DNA of 34,924 bases from an uncultured Eubacterium sp. (GTDB lineage Bacteria > Bacillota_A > Clostridia > Lachnospirales > Lachnospiraceae). Under the pieces are notes generated by a model. The model was not told the DNA's origin and made no database searches. It was given only the letters and a program-made list of their open reading frames with translations. A program made the position numbers and the translations under genes. Below, piece after piece: positions 14,558-24,127 of this stretch (the first letter of the stretch is position 1; each line of letters opens with the position of its first letter). The stretch covers positions 1 through 34,924 of the forward strand of contig CAJUSH010000026.1 of NCBI GenBank assembly GCA_910589045.1. Reading direction: 5' to 3'.

Positions 14558-15265
14558 ATGAGTGTTCCGGAGCATATTGCGATCATTATGGACGGAAACG
14601 GAAGATGGGCGAAGAAAAGGGGACTGCCCCGCAACGCCGGGCACAGGGCGGGGGCGAAAAACGTGGAGGATATCTGCGTTTCGGCGAAAAAGCTCGGGGT
14701 GAAATACCTGACGCTCTATGCGCTTTCCACCGAGAACTGGACGCGCCCCGAGGCGGAGGTGCGTGCACTGATGCGGCTTCTTTCCGGCTATCTGGACAAG
14801 GCGATTCGAACGGCTCACGAGAATCAGATGCACATCCGGGTGATCGGTGATATCAGCCGTCTCGAGCCGAAGTTTCAGCGCCAGATTATTGAGGCGGATC
14901 GTGTGTCTTCCGTGTATGACGACCTGAACCTGACGATTGCCATCAACTACGGAAGCCGGGACGAGCTCGTGCGCGCCATGCGCCGTGTCGGCGGGGCCGT
15001 CCGGGAGGGCACGCTTGAGCCGGAGGAGATCACGGAGGAGCTTTTGGGAAGCTATCTTGACACGAAGGAAATCCCGGATCCGGATCTGCTTATCCGCACG
15101 AGCGGGGAACAGCGTCTTTCGAATTTTCTGCTCTGGCAGCTCGCCTACAGTGAATTTTATTTTGCACAGGTTCCGTGGCCGGATTTTGACGAGAAGGAGC
15201 TTGAAAAGGCAATCGATGCCTATGAGAACCGCGACAGACGTTTCGGGGGCATCAAGGAGGAATAA
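14558..15265 (+). CDS. uppS: undecaprenyl diphosphate synthase (cis-prenyltransferase)
   Basis: UppS adds eight isopentenyl units in cis to farnesyl diphosphate, giving the lipid carrier for peptidoglycan. The 235 residues carry IAIIMDGNGRWAKKRG with the catalytic Asp12, LTLYALSTENWTRP, LTIAINYGSRDELV and PDLLIRTSGEQRLSNFLLWQ (R180, R186 and S188 bind the incoming diphosphate). WPDF closes the active site. ATG 14558 is 6 bases after AGGAGG (14546-14551); the ATG three bases earlier is only 3 bases from it. A longer frame back to 14477 runs into the frr terminator stem and is not used. cdsA starts 2 bases after the stop. Confidence 0.96.
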   Translation: MSVPEHIAIIMDGNGRWAKKRGLPRNAGHRAGAKNVEDICVSAKKLGVKYLTLYALSTENWTRPEAEVRALMRLLSGYLDKAIRTAHENQMHIRVIGDISRLEPKFQRQIIEADRVSSVYDDLNLTIAINYGSRDELVRAMRRVGGAVREGTLEPEEITEELLGSYLDTKEIPDPDLLIRTSGEQRLSNFLLWQLAYSEFYFAQVPWPDFDEKELEKAIDAYENRDRRFGGIKEE

Positions 15266-15267
15266 CT

Positions 15268-16080
15268 ATGTTTCGGACAAGATTGATCAGCGGACTCGTG
15301 CTTGTTGTTTGCGCTCTAATATTTATCATGAACGGCGGGTATGTGCTCTGGGCCGTATCCCTTGCGTTATCGCTGGTTGGTTTGATGGAGCTTTACCGGG
15401 TATTTGGATTTCACAGGACGCTGCTCGGTTTTTGCGGTTACGGGTTTATGATTTTTTATTATCTGCTGCTGCTTTTATCGGAGCATGGAATATTTGCGGC
15501 CAACTGGCTGCTGTATCTCATCGTCGTAATGATGTTTTACCTGCTTGTCATGGTATGCAGCTACCCGAAATACCACAGCAATCAGGTAATACAGGCTGTT
15601 TTCGGGATTTTTTATGTGGGTGTGATGTTCTCGTTTCTGTATCAGACCCGGGGGCTTCCAAGGGGTGCCTATACGGTATGGCTGATTTTTCTCTCCTCAT
15701 GGGGATGCGATACCTGTGCCTACTGCGTGGGAAAGCTCATCGGCAGGCATAAAATGTCCCCGGTGCTTTCGCCGAAAAAATCCGTAGAGGGTGCTGTGGG
15801 CGGTGTGCTCGGAACGATGCTTTTAACCTATATGTATGCCTCATATTTTGCGGTTCCCATGGGGATTTCTCAGGCAGAGGTGTGGATTCTGGCCTTTACC
15901 AGTGCGGCGGGCGCACTGCTGTCGATGGTAGGGGATCTGACGGCTTCCGCGATCAAGCGCAACTACGACGTAAAGGATTACGGGAAGCTGATCCCGGGAC
16001 ACGGCGGCGTGCTGGACCGCTTTGATTCGGTAATTTTTACCGCGCCGGTCATCTATTATATGGCATACTATTTTGTTTGA
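15268..16080 (+). CDS. cdsA: phosphatidate cytidylyltransferase (CDP-diglyceride synthase)
   Basis: CdsA makes CDP-diacylglycerol from phosphatidic acid and CTP, the branch point for membrane phospholipids. The 270-residue protein has about eight hydrophobic segments. Its C-terminal signature is complete: SAIKRNYDVKDYGKLIPGHG followed by GVLDRFDS, with the Asp residues that bind Mg2+. SWGCDTCAYCVGKLIGRHKM is the other conserved block. ATG 15268 follows AAGGAGG, which overlaps the end of uppS, so the two genes are translationally coupled. dxr follows 23 bases on. Confidence 0.96.
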   Translation: MFRTRLISGLVLVVCALIFIMNGGYVLWAVSLALSLVGLMELYRVFGFHRTLLGFCGYGFMIFYYLLLLLSEHGIFAANWLLYLIVVMMFYLLVMVCSYPKYHSNQVIQAVFGIFYVGVMFSFLYQTRGLPRGAYTVWLIFLSSWGCDTCAYCVGKLIGRHKMSPVLSPKKSVEGAVGGVLGTMLLTYMYASYFAVPMGISQAEVWILAFTSAAGALLSMVGDLTASAIKRNYDVKDYGKLIPGHGGVLDRFDSVIFTAPVIYYMAYYFV

Positions 16081-16103
16081 ATTAAATGGAAAAGGATAAA
16101 ACC

Positions 16104-17258
16104 ATGAAAAAAATAGCAATACTCGGTGCAACCGGCTCCATTGGCACGCAGACGCTGGATATCGTGCGGGCGCAGAAGGACCTGCAGGTAACCGCTATGG
16201 CGGCGGGGCGGAATATTGATCTGTTTGAAACCCAGATCCGTGAATTTCTGCCCGCTCTTGCGGCTGTCTGGGAGGAGCGTGATGCGTTGGATTTAAAGAC
16301 GCGTGTGGCGGATTTAAATGTAGAAATCCGCGCGGGGATGGACGGTCTGCTGGCAGTTGCGACGGACGCAGACAGCGAGATTCTCGTGACGGCGGTCGTC
16401 GGTATGCTGGGACTAAGGCCCACGGTGGCTGCGATTGCTGCCGGCAAGGATATTGCGCTTGCAAATAAAGAAACGCTCGTGACGGCTGGGCATCTGATCA
16501 TGCCGATGGCAAAGGAGCGCGGTGTTCGGATTCTTCCGGTGGACAGTGAGCATTCCGCGATTTTTCAGGCATTAAACGGCGAAAACGCCAATAAAATAGA
16601 TAAGATATTATTGACTGCCTCGGGAGGCCCCTTCCGGGGAAGGACGCGGGAGGAGCTGGCGGAGGTGACGCTTGCCGATGCCTTAAAGCATCCGAACTGG
16701 TCGATGGGAAAAAAGATCACGGTGGATTCCTCGACGCTGGTGAACAAGGGACTTGAGGTAATGGAGGCAAAGTGGCTGTTTGGCGTTTCGCTTTCGCAGA
16801 TTCAGGTCGTGGTTCAGCCGCAGAGCGTCATACACTCGATGGTACAGTTTGTGGACGGCAGTATTATCGCACAGCTGGGAACGCCGGACATGCGGCTGCC
16901 GATTCAATATGCGCTCTATTATCCAAAGCGAAAGCCGCTCGGGGGCGGACGTCTGGATTTTGCCGCAATGCAGGCGATTACCTTTGAGGAGCCGGATACA
17001 CAAACGTTTCGCGCTCTTTCGCTGGCCTATGAGGCGATGGACTCCGGCGGCAATATGCCGACGATTTACAATGCGGCGAATGAGGCGGCGGTATCGCTGT
17101 TTTTGCAGGAGCGCATTTCATATTTACAGATTACGGAGATCATTGCGTCCTGCATGGAATGCTGTACATGGGTTCCGGAGCCGAAGCTGGAGGAGATTCT
17201 TTCCACGGAGGCACAGGTACAGGAATACGTGAGAGAACACATAACTCTTTCAATTTAA
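16104..17258 (+). CDS. dxr: 1-deoxy-D-xylulose 5-phosphate reductoisomerase
   Basis: Dxr converts DXP to MEP with NADPH, the committed step of the non-mevalonate isoprenoid pathway. The 384 residues start with the nucleotide loop ILGATGSIGTQTLDIV (GATGSIG, 8-14). The substrate/metal motif is DSEHSAIFQ with D147 and E149. KILLTASGGPFRGRTREEL, HPNWSMGKKITVDSSTLVNK and GLEVMEAKWLF are family blocks. ATG 16104 is preceded by AAAAGGATAAAACC; the in-frame ATG at 16086 has no ribosome site and would add six residues. It lies in the uppS-cdsA-dxr-rseP-ispG run, which links isoprenoid supply to its user UppS. Confidence 0.97.
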   Translation: MKKIAILGATGSIGTQTLDIVRAQKDLQVTAMAAGRNIDLFETQIREFLPALAAVWEERDALDLKTRVADLNVEIRAGMDGLLAVATDADSEILVTAVVGMLGLRPTVAAIAAGKDIALANKETLVTAGHLIMPMAKERGVRILPVDSEHSAIFQALNGENANKIDKILLTASGGPFRGRTREELAEVTLADALKHPNWSMGKKITVDSSTLVNKGLEVMEAKWLFGVSLSQIQVVVQPQSVIHSMVQFVDGSIIAQLGTPDMRLPIQYALYYPKRKPLGGGRLDFAAMQAITFEEPDTQTFRALSLAYEAMDSGGNMPTIYNAANEAAVSLFLQERISYLQITEIIASCMECCTWVPEPKLEEILSTEAQVQEYVREHITLSI

Positions 17259-17279
17259 GCTGCAAGGAGAGGTGGTAAC

Positions 17280-18314
17280 TTGAATATTGTAATTGCAATT
17301 ATTTTATTTAGCCTGATTATTTTATTTCATGAGCTGGGACATTTTTTGCTGGCAAAGCTCAACGGCGTGCAGGTTAACGAGTTTTGCCTGGGGCTCGGGC
17401 CGTCGATTGTCGGTTTTCAGAAGGGGGAAACATACTATTCCTTAAAGCTGTTTCCCTTTGGCGGCGCGTGTATGATGGAAGGCGAGGACGAGGAGAGCAA
17501 TTCGAACCGCGCATTCGGGAAAAAGAACGTCTGGCAGCGCTTTTCCATCGTGTTTGCCGGTCCGTTTTTCAACTTCATTCTCGCATGGCTCCTGTCCCTC
17601 ATCATTCTCGGTGCGGCGGGGATTGATTATCCTACGATCTATCAGATTCAGCCTGCATCCCCCGCGGCAGAGGCAGGCATTGAGGGCGGCGATACGATTC
17701 TGAAGCTGGACAACAAGCGGATTCATTTTTACCGGGAGATCAGCGTGTACACCTATTTCCACGAGGGAGAGGAAATTCTGGTGACCTGGGAGCACGACGG
17801 GGAGACATTCAGCGCTTCCGTCACACCGCGCTTTGACGAGGAGAGCGGACGTTATCTGTTCGGTTTTCAGGGAAGCTACGGCAGACAGAAGGCAAGCGGG
17901 CCTGAGGTGTTCAAAAACAGCTTTTTTGAGATGAAATACTGGATTACGACAACCCTGCAGAGTCTCGGGAAGCTTGTGACCGGCCAGCTCAAAATGAACG
18001 ATCTCGCCGGCCCGGTCGGGATCGTCAAGACCATTGGGGATACGTACACGGAGAGCCGGTCGGACGGTGCGTTTTATGTGTTCTTAAACATGCTCAACAT
18101 GGCGGTACTGCTCTCGGCAAACCTCGGCGTGATGAACCTGCTCCCGCTGCCGGCGCTGGACGGCGGACGGCTCGTATTTTTCATCATAGAGGCGATCCGC
18201 GGAAAGCGGCTCGACCCGCAGAAGGAGGGCATGGTGCACTACGTGGGTCTGATTTTGCTGATGGTGTTTATGGTTGTCATTATGGGGAACGATATCCGGA
18301 AGCTGTTTATGTAG
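17280..18314 (+). CDS. rseP: RseP-type site-2 intramembrane metalloprotease
   Basis: RseP cuts membrane proteins inside the bilayer, including anti-sigma factors and signal-peptide remnants. The 344 residues have the zinc motif HELGH (H17, E18, H21) in the first helix, a PDZ domain (about 115-190, IQPASPAAEAGIEGGDTI) and the second catalytic helix NLLPLPALDGGRLVFFIIEA with the LDG Asp ligand. FGPF-like AGPFFNFILAW is also conserved. The start is TTG at 17280, four bases after AGGAGAGGTGG. It could in principle process the RsgI-like anti-sigma factor encoded at 6863-7702, but nothing in the sequence shows this. Confidence 0.95.
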   Translation: MNIVIAIILFSLIILFHELGHFLLAKLNGVQVNEFCLGLGPSIVGFQKGETYYSLKLFPFGGACMMEGEDEESNSNRAFGKKNVWQRFSIVFAGPFFNFILAWLLSLIILGAAGIDYPTIYQIQPASPAAEAGIEGGDTILKLDNKRIHFYREISVYTYFHEGEEILVTWEHDGETFSASVTPRFDEESGRYLFGFQGSYGRQKASGPEVFKNSFFEMKYWITTTLQSLGKLVTGQLKMNDLAGPVGIVKTIGDTYTESRSDGAFYVFLNMLNMAVLLSANLGVMNLLPLPALDGGRLVFFIIEAIRGKRLDPQKEGMVHYVGLILLMVFMVVIMGNDIRKLFM

Positions 18315-18333
18315 CGGAGTGGTGACGCTGACA

Positions 18334-18358
18334 GGGAGAGCGGCTATTGCCGCTTCCC
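18334..18358 (+). other. hairpin between rseP and ispG
   Basis: GGGA-AGCGGC (18334-18344, one bulged G) pairs with GCCGCTTCCC (18349-18358), loop TATT. No T-tract follows. It stands 20 bases after the rseP stop and just before the ispG ribosome site, so it may be an mRNA processing or stability element. Confidence 0.5.
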
Positions 18359-18397
18359 CGCCAGCCGTTGTTTGGTTTTGCTGTTGGAGGTGTCTGC

Positions 18398-19447
18398 GTG
18401 GAGCACAGGGATACAAATATTGTCAGGATCGGGGATCGCGTTATCGGCGGCGGGAACCCGATTCTGATTCAATCGATGACGAATACAAGAACGGAGGATG
18501 TCGGGGCGACGGTGGCGCAGATTCAGGAGCTGACACGGGCGGGGTGCGAGATCATCCGCTGCGCGGTGCCGCATATGGAAGCGGCGCGGGCACTGGCGGA
18601 GATTAAAAAGGAGATTTCCATTCCGCTGGTAGCGGACATCCACTTTGATTACAGGCTGGCGATCGCGGCGATGGAGCACGGCGCGGACAAGATCCGCATT
18701 AACCCCGGCAACATCGGGGATAAGGAGCGGGTGCGGGCGGTAGTTGACTGCGCAAGGGAGCGGGGGATTCCCATCCGCGTGGGTGTCAACAGCGGCTCGC
18801 TGGAAAAGCCGCTGCTGGAAAAGTACGGCGGCGTTACGGCGGAGGGCCTGGTGGAGAGCGCCCTGGACAAGGTGAGGCTGATCGAGGATATGGGCTATGA
18901 CAGCCTTGTGATCAGCATCAAGTCCTCGGACGTGATGATGTGTGTGCGGGCACACGAGCTGCTTGCGAGGAAGACAGGACATCCCCTTCATGTGGGTATT
19001 ACCGAGGCGGGGACGCTTCTGCGGGGCAACATCAAATCGGCGGTGGGTCTTGGCCTGATTCTTGGGCAGGGCATCGGCGACACCATCCGTGTCTCACTGA
19101 CCGGAGCGCCCGTGGAGGAGATCAAGTCCGCGAAGCTTATTTTGAAGACGCTGGGACTGCGCAGGGGCGGTGTGGAGGTCGTTTCCTGTCCGACCTGCGG
19201 GCGGACCCAGATCGATCTCATTTCGCTGGCATCGCAGGTGGAGACGCTTGTGGAGGAGTATCCGCTGGATATCAAGGTTGCGGTTATGGGCTGTGTCGTG
19301 AACGGGCCTGGTGAGGCGCGGGAAGCGGATCTCGGTATCGCGGGCGGTATCGGTGAGGGGCTTCTCATAAGGCACGGCGAGGTGATCAAAAAGGTTCCGG
19401 AAAATGAGCTGCTCGGCGCTTTGCGGGAGGAGCTGGAGCGTTTGTAA
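18398..19447 (+). CDS. ispG: 4-hydroxy-3-methylbut-2-en-1-yl diphosphate synthase (flavodoxin/ferredoxin)
   Basis: IspG reduces and opens MEcPP to HMBPP, a late step of the non-mevalonate pathway, using a 4Fe-4S cluster. The 349 residues form a TIM barrel (IQSMTNTRTEDVGATVAQIQ, VADIHFDYRLAIAAMEHG, KIRINPGNIG) and a C-terminal cluster domain. The ligands are CPTCGRTQID (C264, C267) and MGCVVNGPGEA (C299, and E306 as the fourth ligand). The best start is GTG 18398, seven bases after GGAGG (18386-18390). The longer frame from TTG 18347 starts inside the hairpin and has no ribosome site. polC follows 22 bases after the stop. Confidence 0.95.
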   Translation: MEHRDTNIVRIGDRVIGGGNPILIQSMTNTRTEDVGATVAQIQELTRAGCEIIRCAVPHMEAARALAEIKKEISIPLVADIHFDYRLAIAAMEHGADKIRINPGNIGDKERVRAVVDCARERGIPIRVGVNSGSLEKPLLEKYGGVTAEGLVESALDKVRLIEDMGYDSLVISIKSSDVMMCVRAHELLARKTGHPLHVGITEAGTLLRGNIKSAVGLGLILGQGIGDTIRVSLTGAPVEEIKSAKLILKTLGLRRGGVEVVSCPTCGRTQIDLISLASQVETLVEEYPLDIKVAVMGCVVNGPGEAREADLGIAGGIGEGLLIRHGEVIKKVPENELLGALREELERL

Positions 19448-19469
19448 GGTTGAGCATTGGGGTGCGCAG

Positions 19470-22400
19470 ATGGCAAAGGCATTTTTTGAGGTTTTTCCGA
19501 CGCTGGAGGTGCAGGTGGAAATCAGGCAGATGCTCGGTGAGGTGCAGGTGGAAAAGGTCAGCACCAACCGTGCAAAGGATTTTTACCGGATCGATCTTTT
19601 CAGCGGCAGACTGATTCCAAAAAAATTTATTTTTCAGCTTGAGCGGGATATTCACCGCCAGATCTTCCACGGGAAGGATCTGAAAATAAAAATCCGGGAG
19701 CGCTATCAGCTCTCGGCGCAGTATACCGCGAAGAAGCTTCTTGCGGTGTATGAGGACAGCATTCGGATGGAGCTGCGGGAGTATTCTGCTCTTCTGTACA
19801 ATCTCTACCGTGGGACGACGCTGGATTTTCAGGATGAGGAGCATCTGCTTTTGCACATGCCGGAGAGCGTTCTGGCACATGAGCGGGGCGGGGAGCTGAT
19901 CGACATCCTGGAAAAGATTTTCTGTGACCGCTGCGGGCTGACGCTGCTTGTGGATTTGAGCTATGAGCCGACGGACAGGGATAGAAATAAGGAGGATTCG
20001 GACAGGCAGCTGGAGCTTGAGATACAGCGCATTGTCTCGAATTCTTCTTTTGGTGCGAAAAAGGAGCGGGAGGACGGCAGCCTCATGGTGATGGAGGAGC
20101 CGGACAAACGGGAGCAGCCGCAGCGGGGGCAGGACAAAACGCAGTCAAAGCAGGCAGCGCCCGCAAAAGTCCAGGAGCGCCCCGTGCCGCCCTCGAAAAA
20201 GAGTTTTTCCCCGGAGAAACGGGGCTTTGGCGGCGGGTTTTCCCGCAGAAAGAGCGACAACCCGGACGTGCTCTACGGCAGGGATTTCGAGGAGGAGTCC
20301 GTACCCATCGAGCAGATTCAGGGGGAGATCGGGGATGTGGTCATCCGGGGAGAGATCGTTGCCACCGACGAGCGTCAGATTCGCGGGGAGAAGGCGATTC
20401 TTTTTCTGACCGTGACTGACTACACGGATTCCATGGTCATTAAGCTCTTCACCCGTCTGGAGGGTCTGGAGGAGCTGAAGGGCTCCCTGAAAAAGGGAAC
20501 TTTTATCAAAATCAAGGGCATTGCCGTGCTCGACCGCTTTGACCATGAGCTGACGGTTGGCTCCGTCGTCGGAATTAAAAAAATCGCGGATTTTACGACG
20601 AAGCGCATGGACACCTCCGTAACAAAGCGGGTAGAGCTGCATTGTCACACGAAAATGAGCGATATGGACGGCGTTTCCGATGTGGGGGACATTATCGCGC
20701 AGGCCGTCGCCTTCGGGCACAAAAGCATCGCAATCACCGACCACGGTGCGGTGCAGGCGTTTCCGGTGGCAAACCATGCCATTCCCAAGGGCTCGGATTT
20801 CAAGGTGATCTACGGCATGGAGGCGTACCTGGTGGACGACACGAAGGATATCGTACGGCATCCGGCGGGACAGAGCCTGCAGGCCGATTTTGTTGTGTTT
20901 GATCTGGAGACGACGGGCTTTAGCCCGGTGAAAAACAGGATCATTGAAATCGGTGCGGTCAAGGTGTCACAGGGAAAAATCACGGAGCGGTTTTCGACGT
21001 TTGTGAATCCCCAGGTGCCGATTCCCTTTTCCATCGAGGAACTGACGGGCATCCGGGACGACATGGTACTTGACGCGCCCACGATCGAGCGTATCCTTCC
21101 GCAGTTTATGGCATTTTGCGAGGGTTGTGTGATGGTAGCGCACAACGCGGATTTTGATATGGGCTTTATCCAGAAAAACTGCGGGGAGCTTGGGCTGCCC
21201 TGCGACTTTACCGTGGCGGACACGGTGGCGCTTGCGCGGTTTTTGCTGCCGCAGCTGGGGCGTTACAAGCTGGATACGGTGGCGAAGGCGGTAGGCGTTG
21301 TGCTGGAAAACCATCACCGGGCGGTGGACGACGCGGCCTGTACCGCGGAAATTTTCCTGAAATTTATCGAGATGCTGGAAAGCCGCCGGATACATACACT
21401 CGATGAGCTGAACGAGCGGGGTATGCCGACGCCGGAGATGATCGGAAAAATGTCCACCTACCATGCCATCATCCTTGCGAAAAACGATATCGGGCGGGTG
21501 AATCTGTACCGTCTGGTGTCCATGTCGCACCTGACCTATTTTAACAAGCGCCCCCGCATTCCGAAGCGTGAGCTTTTAAAGTACCGTGAGGGGCTGATCC
21601 TCGGCTCCGCCTGTGAGGCGGGGGAGCTGTATCAGGCGATTTTAAACGGCAGGCCAGCGGAGGAGATCACCCGGCTGGTGAAATTTTACGATTATCTGGA
21701 GATCCAGCCCATCGGAAACAACGCGTTTATGCTGCGGGACGAGAAAAGCCCGATCACTTGCGTGGAGGATCTGCAGGAAATCAACCGGCAGATCGTGCAG
21801 CTCGGCGAGGATTTTAAAAAGCCGGTGGTCGCAACCTGCGACGTGCATTTTTTAAATCCCGAGGACGAGGTTTACCGGCGCATTATCATGTCCTACAAGG
21901 GCTTTGCAGATGCAGACAAGCAGGCGCCTCTGTTTCTGCGGACGACCGATGAGATGCTCGCGGAGTTTGCGTATCTCGGGAGCGAAAAGGCCAGAGAGGT
22001 CGTCATTACCAACACGAACAAAATTGCGGATATGTGCGAGGTGATCGAGCCGGTGCGCCCCGATAAATGCCCGCCCATCATCGAGAATTCCGACCAGATG
22101 CTGCGGGATATCTGCTACAACAAGGCTCATGAAATGTACGGGGATCAGCTTCCGAAGATCGTGGAGGAGCGGCTGGAGCGTGAGCTGACCTCCATCATCG
22201 GAAACGGCTATGCGGTAATGTACATTATCGCACAGAAGCTTGTGTGGAAGTCCAACGAGGACGGGTATCTCGTCGGCTCCCGCGGCTCCGTTGGCTCCTC
22301 CTTTGTGGCGACGATGTCCGGTATTACGGAGGTCAACCCCTTAAGTCCCCATTATTACTGCAAAAACTGCCATTTTGTGGACTTTGATTCCCCGCAGGTG

Positions 22401-24002
22401 AAGGAGTATGCGGGGCGGGGCGGCTGTGATATGCCTGACCGCTACTGCCCGGAGTGCGGGGAGCCGCTCTGCAAGGACGGCTTTGATATTCCCTTTGAGA
22501 CGTTCCTGGGCTTTAAGGGCGATAAGGAGCCGGATATCGACCTGAACTTTTCCGGTGACTACCAGAGCAAGGCGCACAAATATACGGAGGTCATTTTCGG
22601 TGCGGGGCAGACCTTTCGGGCGGGAACAATCGGCACGCTGGCAGATAAGACCGCATACGGCTATGTTAAATGGTATTTTGAGGAGCATGGCATGCACAAG
22701 CGCGCCTGCGAGATCGACCGGCTTCTGACGGGCTGTGTGGGCGTGCGCCGGACGACGGGACAGCATCCCGGAGGCATCGTCGTGCTGCCGGTGGGGGATG
22801 AGATTTTCTCCTTCACGCCGATCCAGCATCCGGCAAACGATACGACGACGGATATTATTACGACTCATTTTGAGTATCACTCCATCGACCACAACCTGTT
22901 AAAGCTGGATATTCTCGGGCACGATGATCCGACGATGATCCGGATGCTCGAGGATCTGACCGGCATCGACGCGCAGAAGATCCCACTCGACGACGCCAGC
23001 GTGATGTCGCTGTTCCAGGGCACGAATGCGCTGCAGATCACGCCGGAGGATATCAGCGGCTGCAAGCTGGGGGCACTTGGCATTCCGGAGTTTGGAACGG
23101 ATTTTGCGATGGGGATGCTCATTGACACACAGCCGAAGGAGTTTTCCGATCTCGTGCGCATCGCGGGGCTCTCACACGGGACCGACGTGTGGCTGGGAAA
23201 CGCACAGACACTGATCCAGGAGGGACGGGCGACGATCTCCACCTGCATCTGCACCCGTGACGATATCATGACGTATCTCATCGGCATGGGCTTAGAGTCC
23301 GAGGAGTCGTTCAAGATCATGGAGGCCGTGCGAAAGGGCATGGTCGCCAAGGGAAAATGCGACAAGTGGGACGAGTGGAAAAAGGACATGGAGGAGCACA
23401 ATGTGCCGGACTGGTACATCTGGTCCTGCGAGAAGATCAAGTACATGTTTCCGAAGGCTCATGCCGCAGCCTACGTTATGATGGCGTGGCGCATTGCCTA
23501 CTGTAAGGTGTTTTACCCGCTGGCCTATTATGCGGCATTCTTTTCCATCCGCGCGAAGGCATTCAACTATGAGGTTATGTGTATGGGTAAGGATCGCTTA
23601 AGCCATTATATGGAGGATTATGAGCGGCGCAGTGCCGAGGCTGCGAAGGAAAATAAAAAGCTGCCTCCGGTGGAGCAGGATATGTACCGTGACATGCGTA
23701 TCGTACAGGAAATGTACGCGAGGGGCTATGAGTTTATTCCCATTGATATTTACCGTGCCAGCGCACGCTACTTCCAGATCATCGACGGCAAGCTGATGGC
23801 GTCCTTAAACAGTATCGACGGCATGGGGGATACAGCGGCGGATATGGTGGTTGAGGCGGCAAAGGACGGGCCGTTTCTCTCCAGGGATGATTTCAGGCAG
23901 CGGACGAAGGTGTCGCAGAAAATTATTGATAATATGGCGGATATGGGGATGTTCGGCGATTTGCCGGCAACGAACCAGATCAGCCTGTTTGACTTGATGT
24001 GA
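19470..24002 (+). CDS. polC: DNA polymerase III subunit alpha, Gram-positive type
   Basis: PolC is the main replicative polymerase of Firmicutes and carries its own proofreading exonuclease. The 1510 residues are slightly long for the family. In order: N-terminal domains (1-300), an OB-fold (about 290-385), a split PHP domain (ELHCHTKMSDMDGVS at 389; SIAITDHGAVQAF), the 3'-5' exonuclease inserted in it (FDLETTG near D478; HNADFDMGF; HRAVDDAA near 616), and the polymerase palm with catalytic EPDIDLNFSGD (D1022, D1024). A zinc-type motif CKNCHFVDF...CPECGEPLC precedes it. A charged, probably disordered linker at about 215-265 adds length. ATG 19470 follows GGGGTG; the frame extends 22 codons into ispG but without a ribosome site. 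Confidence 0.97.
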   Translation: MAKAFFEVFPTLEVQVEIRQMLGEVQVEKVSTNRAKDFYRIDLFSGRLIPKKFIFQLERDIHRQIFHGKDLKIKIRERYQLSAQYTAKKLLAVYEDSIRMELREYSALLYNLYRGTTLDFQDEEHLLLHMPESVLAHERGGELIDILEKIFCDRCGLTLLVDLSYEPTDRDRNKEDSDRQLELEIQRIVSNSSFGAKKEREDGSLMVMEEPDKREQPQRGQDKTQSKQAAPAKVQERPVPPSKKSFSPEKRGFGGGFSRRKSDNPDVLYGRDFEEESVPIEQIQGEIGDVVIRGEIVATDERQIRGEKAILFLTVTDYTDSMVIKLFTRLEGLEELKGSLKKGTFIKIKGIAVLDRFDHELTVGSVVGIKKIADFTTKRMDTSVTKRVELHCHTKMSDMDGVSDVGDIIAQAVAFGHKSIAITDHGAVQAFPVANHAIPKGSDFKVIYGMEAYLVDDTKDIVRHPAGQSLQADFVVFDLETTGFSPVKNRIIEIGAVKVSQGKITERFSTFVNPQVPIPFSIEELTGIRDDMVLDAPTIERILPQFMAFCEGCVMVAHNADFDMGFIQKNCGELGLPCDFTVADTVALARFLLPQLGRYKLDTVAKAVGVVLENHHRAVDDAACTAEIFLKFIEMLESRRIHTLDELNERGMPTPEMIGKMSTYHAIILAKNDIGRVNLYRLVSMSHLTYFNKRPRIPKRELLKYREGLILGSACEAGELYQAILNGRPAEEITRLVKFYDYLEIQPIGNNAFMLRDEKSPITCVEDLQEINRQIVQLGEDFKKPVVATCDVHFLNPEDEVYRRIIMSYKGFADADKQAPLFLRTTDEMLAEFAYLGSEKAREVVITNTNKIADMCEVIEPVRPDKCPPIIENSDQMLRDICYNKAHEMYGDQLPKIVEERLERELTSIIGNGYAVMYIIAQKLVWKSNEDGYLVGSRGSVGSSFVATMSGITEVNPLSPHYYCKNCHFVDFDSPQVKEYAGRGGCDMPDRYCPECGEPLCKDGFDIPFETFLGFKGDKEPDIDLNFSGDYQSKAHKYTEVIFGAGQTFRAGTIGTLADKTAYGYVKWYFEEHGMHKRACEIDRLLTGCVGVRRTTGQHPGGIVVLPVGDEIFSFTPIQHPANDTTTDIITTHFEYHSIDHNLLKLDILGHDDPTMIRMLEDLTGIDAQKIPLDDASVMSLFQGTNALQITPEDISGCKLGALGIPEFGTDFAMGMLIDTQPKEFSDLVRIAGLSHGTDVWLGNAQTLIQEGRATISTCICTRDDIMTYLIGMGLESEESFKIMEAVRKGMVAKGKCDKWDEWKKDMEEHNVPDWYIWSCEKIKYMFPKAHAAAYVMMAWRIAYCKVFYPLAYYAAFFSIRAKAFNYEVMCMGKDRLSHYMEDYERRSAEAAKENKKLPPVEQDMYRDMRIVQEMYARGYEFIPIDIYRASARYFQIIDGKLMASLNSIDGMGDTAADMVVEAAKDGPFLSRDDFRQRTKVSQKIIDNMADMGMFGDLPATNQISLFDLM

Positions 24003-24052
24003 GCCTGACGTGAACTGAATGTAAACTGAATGTAATGAGGCTGCGCCGTTTA

Positions 24053-24083
24053 AAAATCGCGATTTTCCCGGCGACAGCTGTCG
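24053..24083. promoter_or_regulatory. two perfect palindromes between polC and pheA
   Basis: AAAATCGCGATTTT (24053-24066) is a 14-bp perfect palindrome. CGACAGCTGTCG (24072-24083) is a 12-bp perfect palindrome, beginning 6 bases later. Just before them, AACTGAATGTA is repeated in tandem (24013-24034). No clear terminator or promoter was seen in this 125-base gap. They may be operator sites for pheA. Confidence 0.45.
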
Positions 24084-24127
24084 AATAAAGCCATTTCAAT
24101 CATTTTAAGGAGGTTTTTTCAAACAGT

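Noticed and set aside
24003..24127. T-box leader before pheA
   Set aside because: The gap is only 125 bases and I saw no T-box sequence or terminator.
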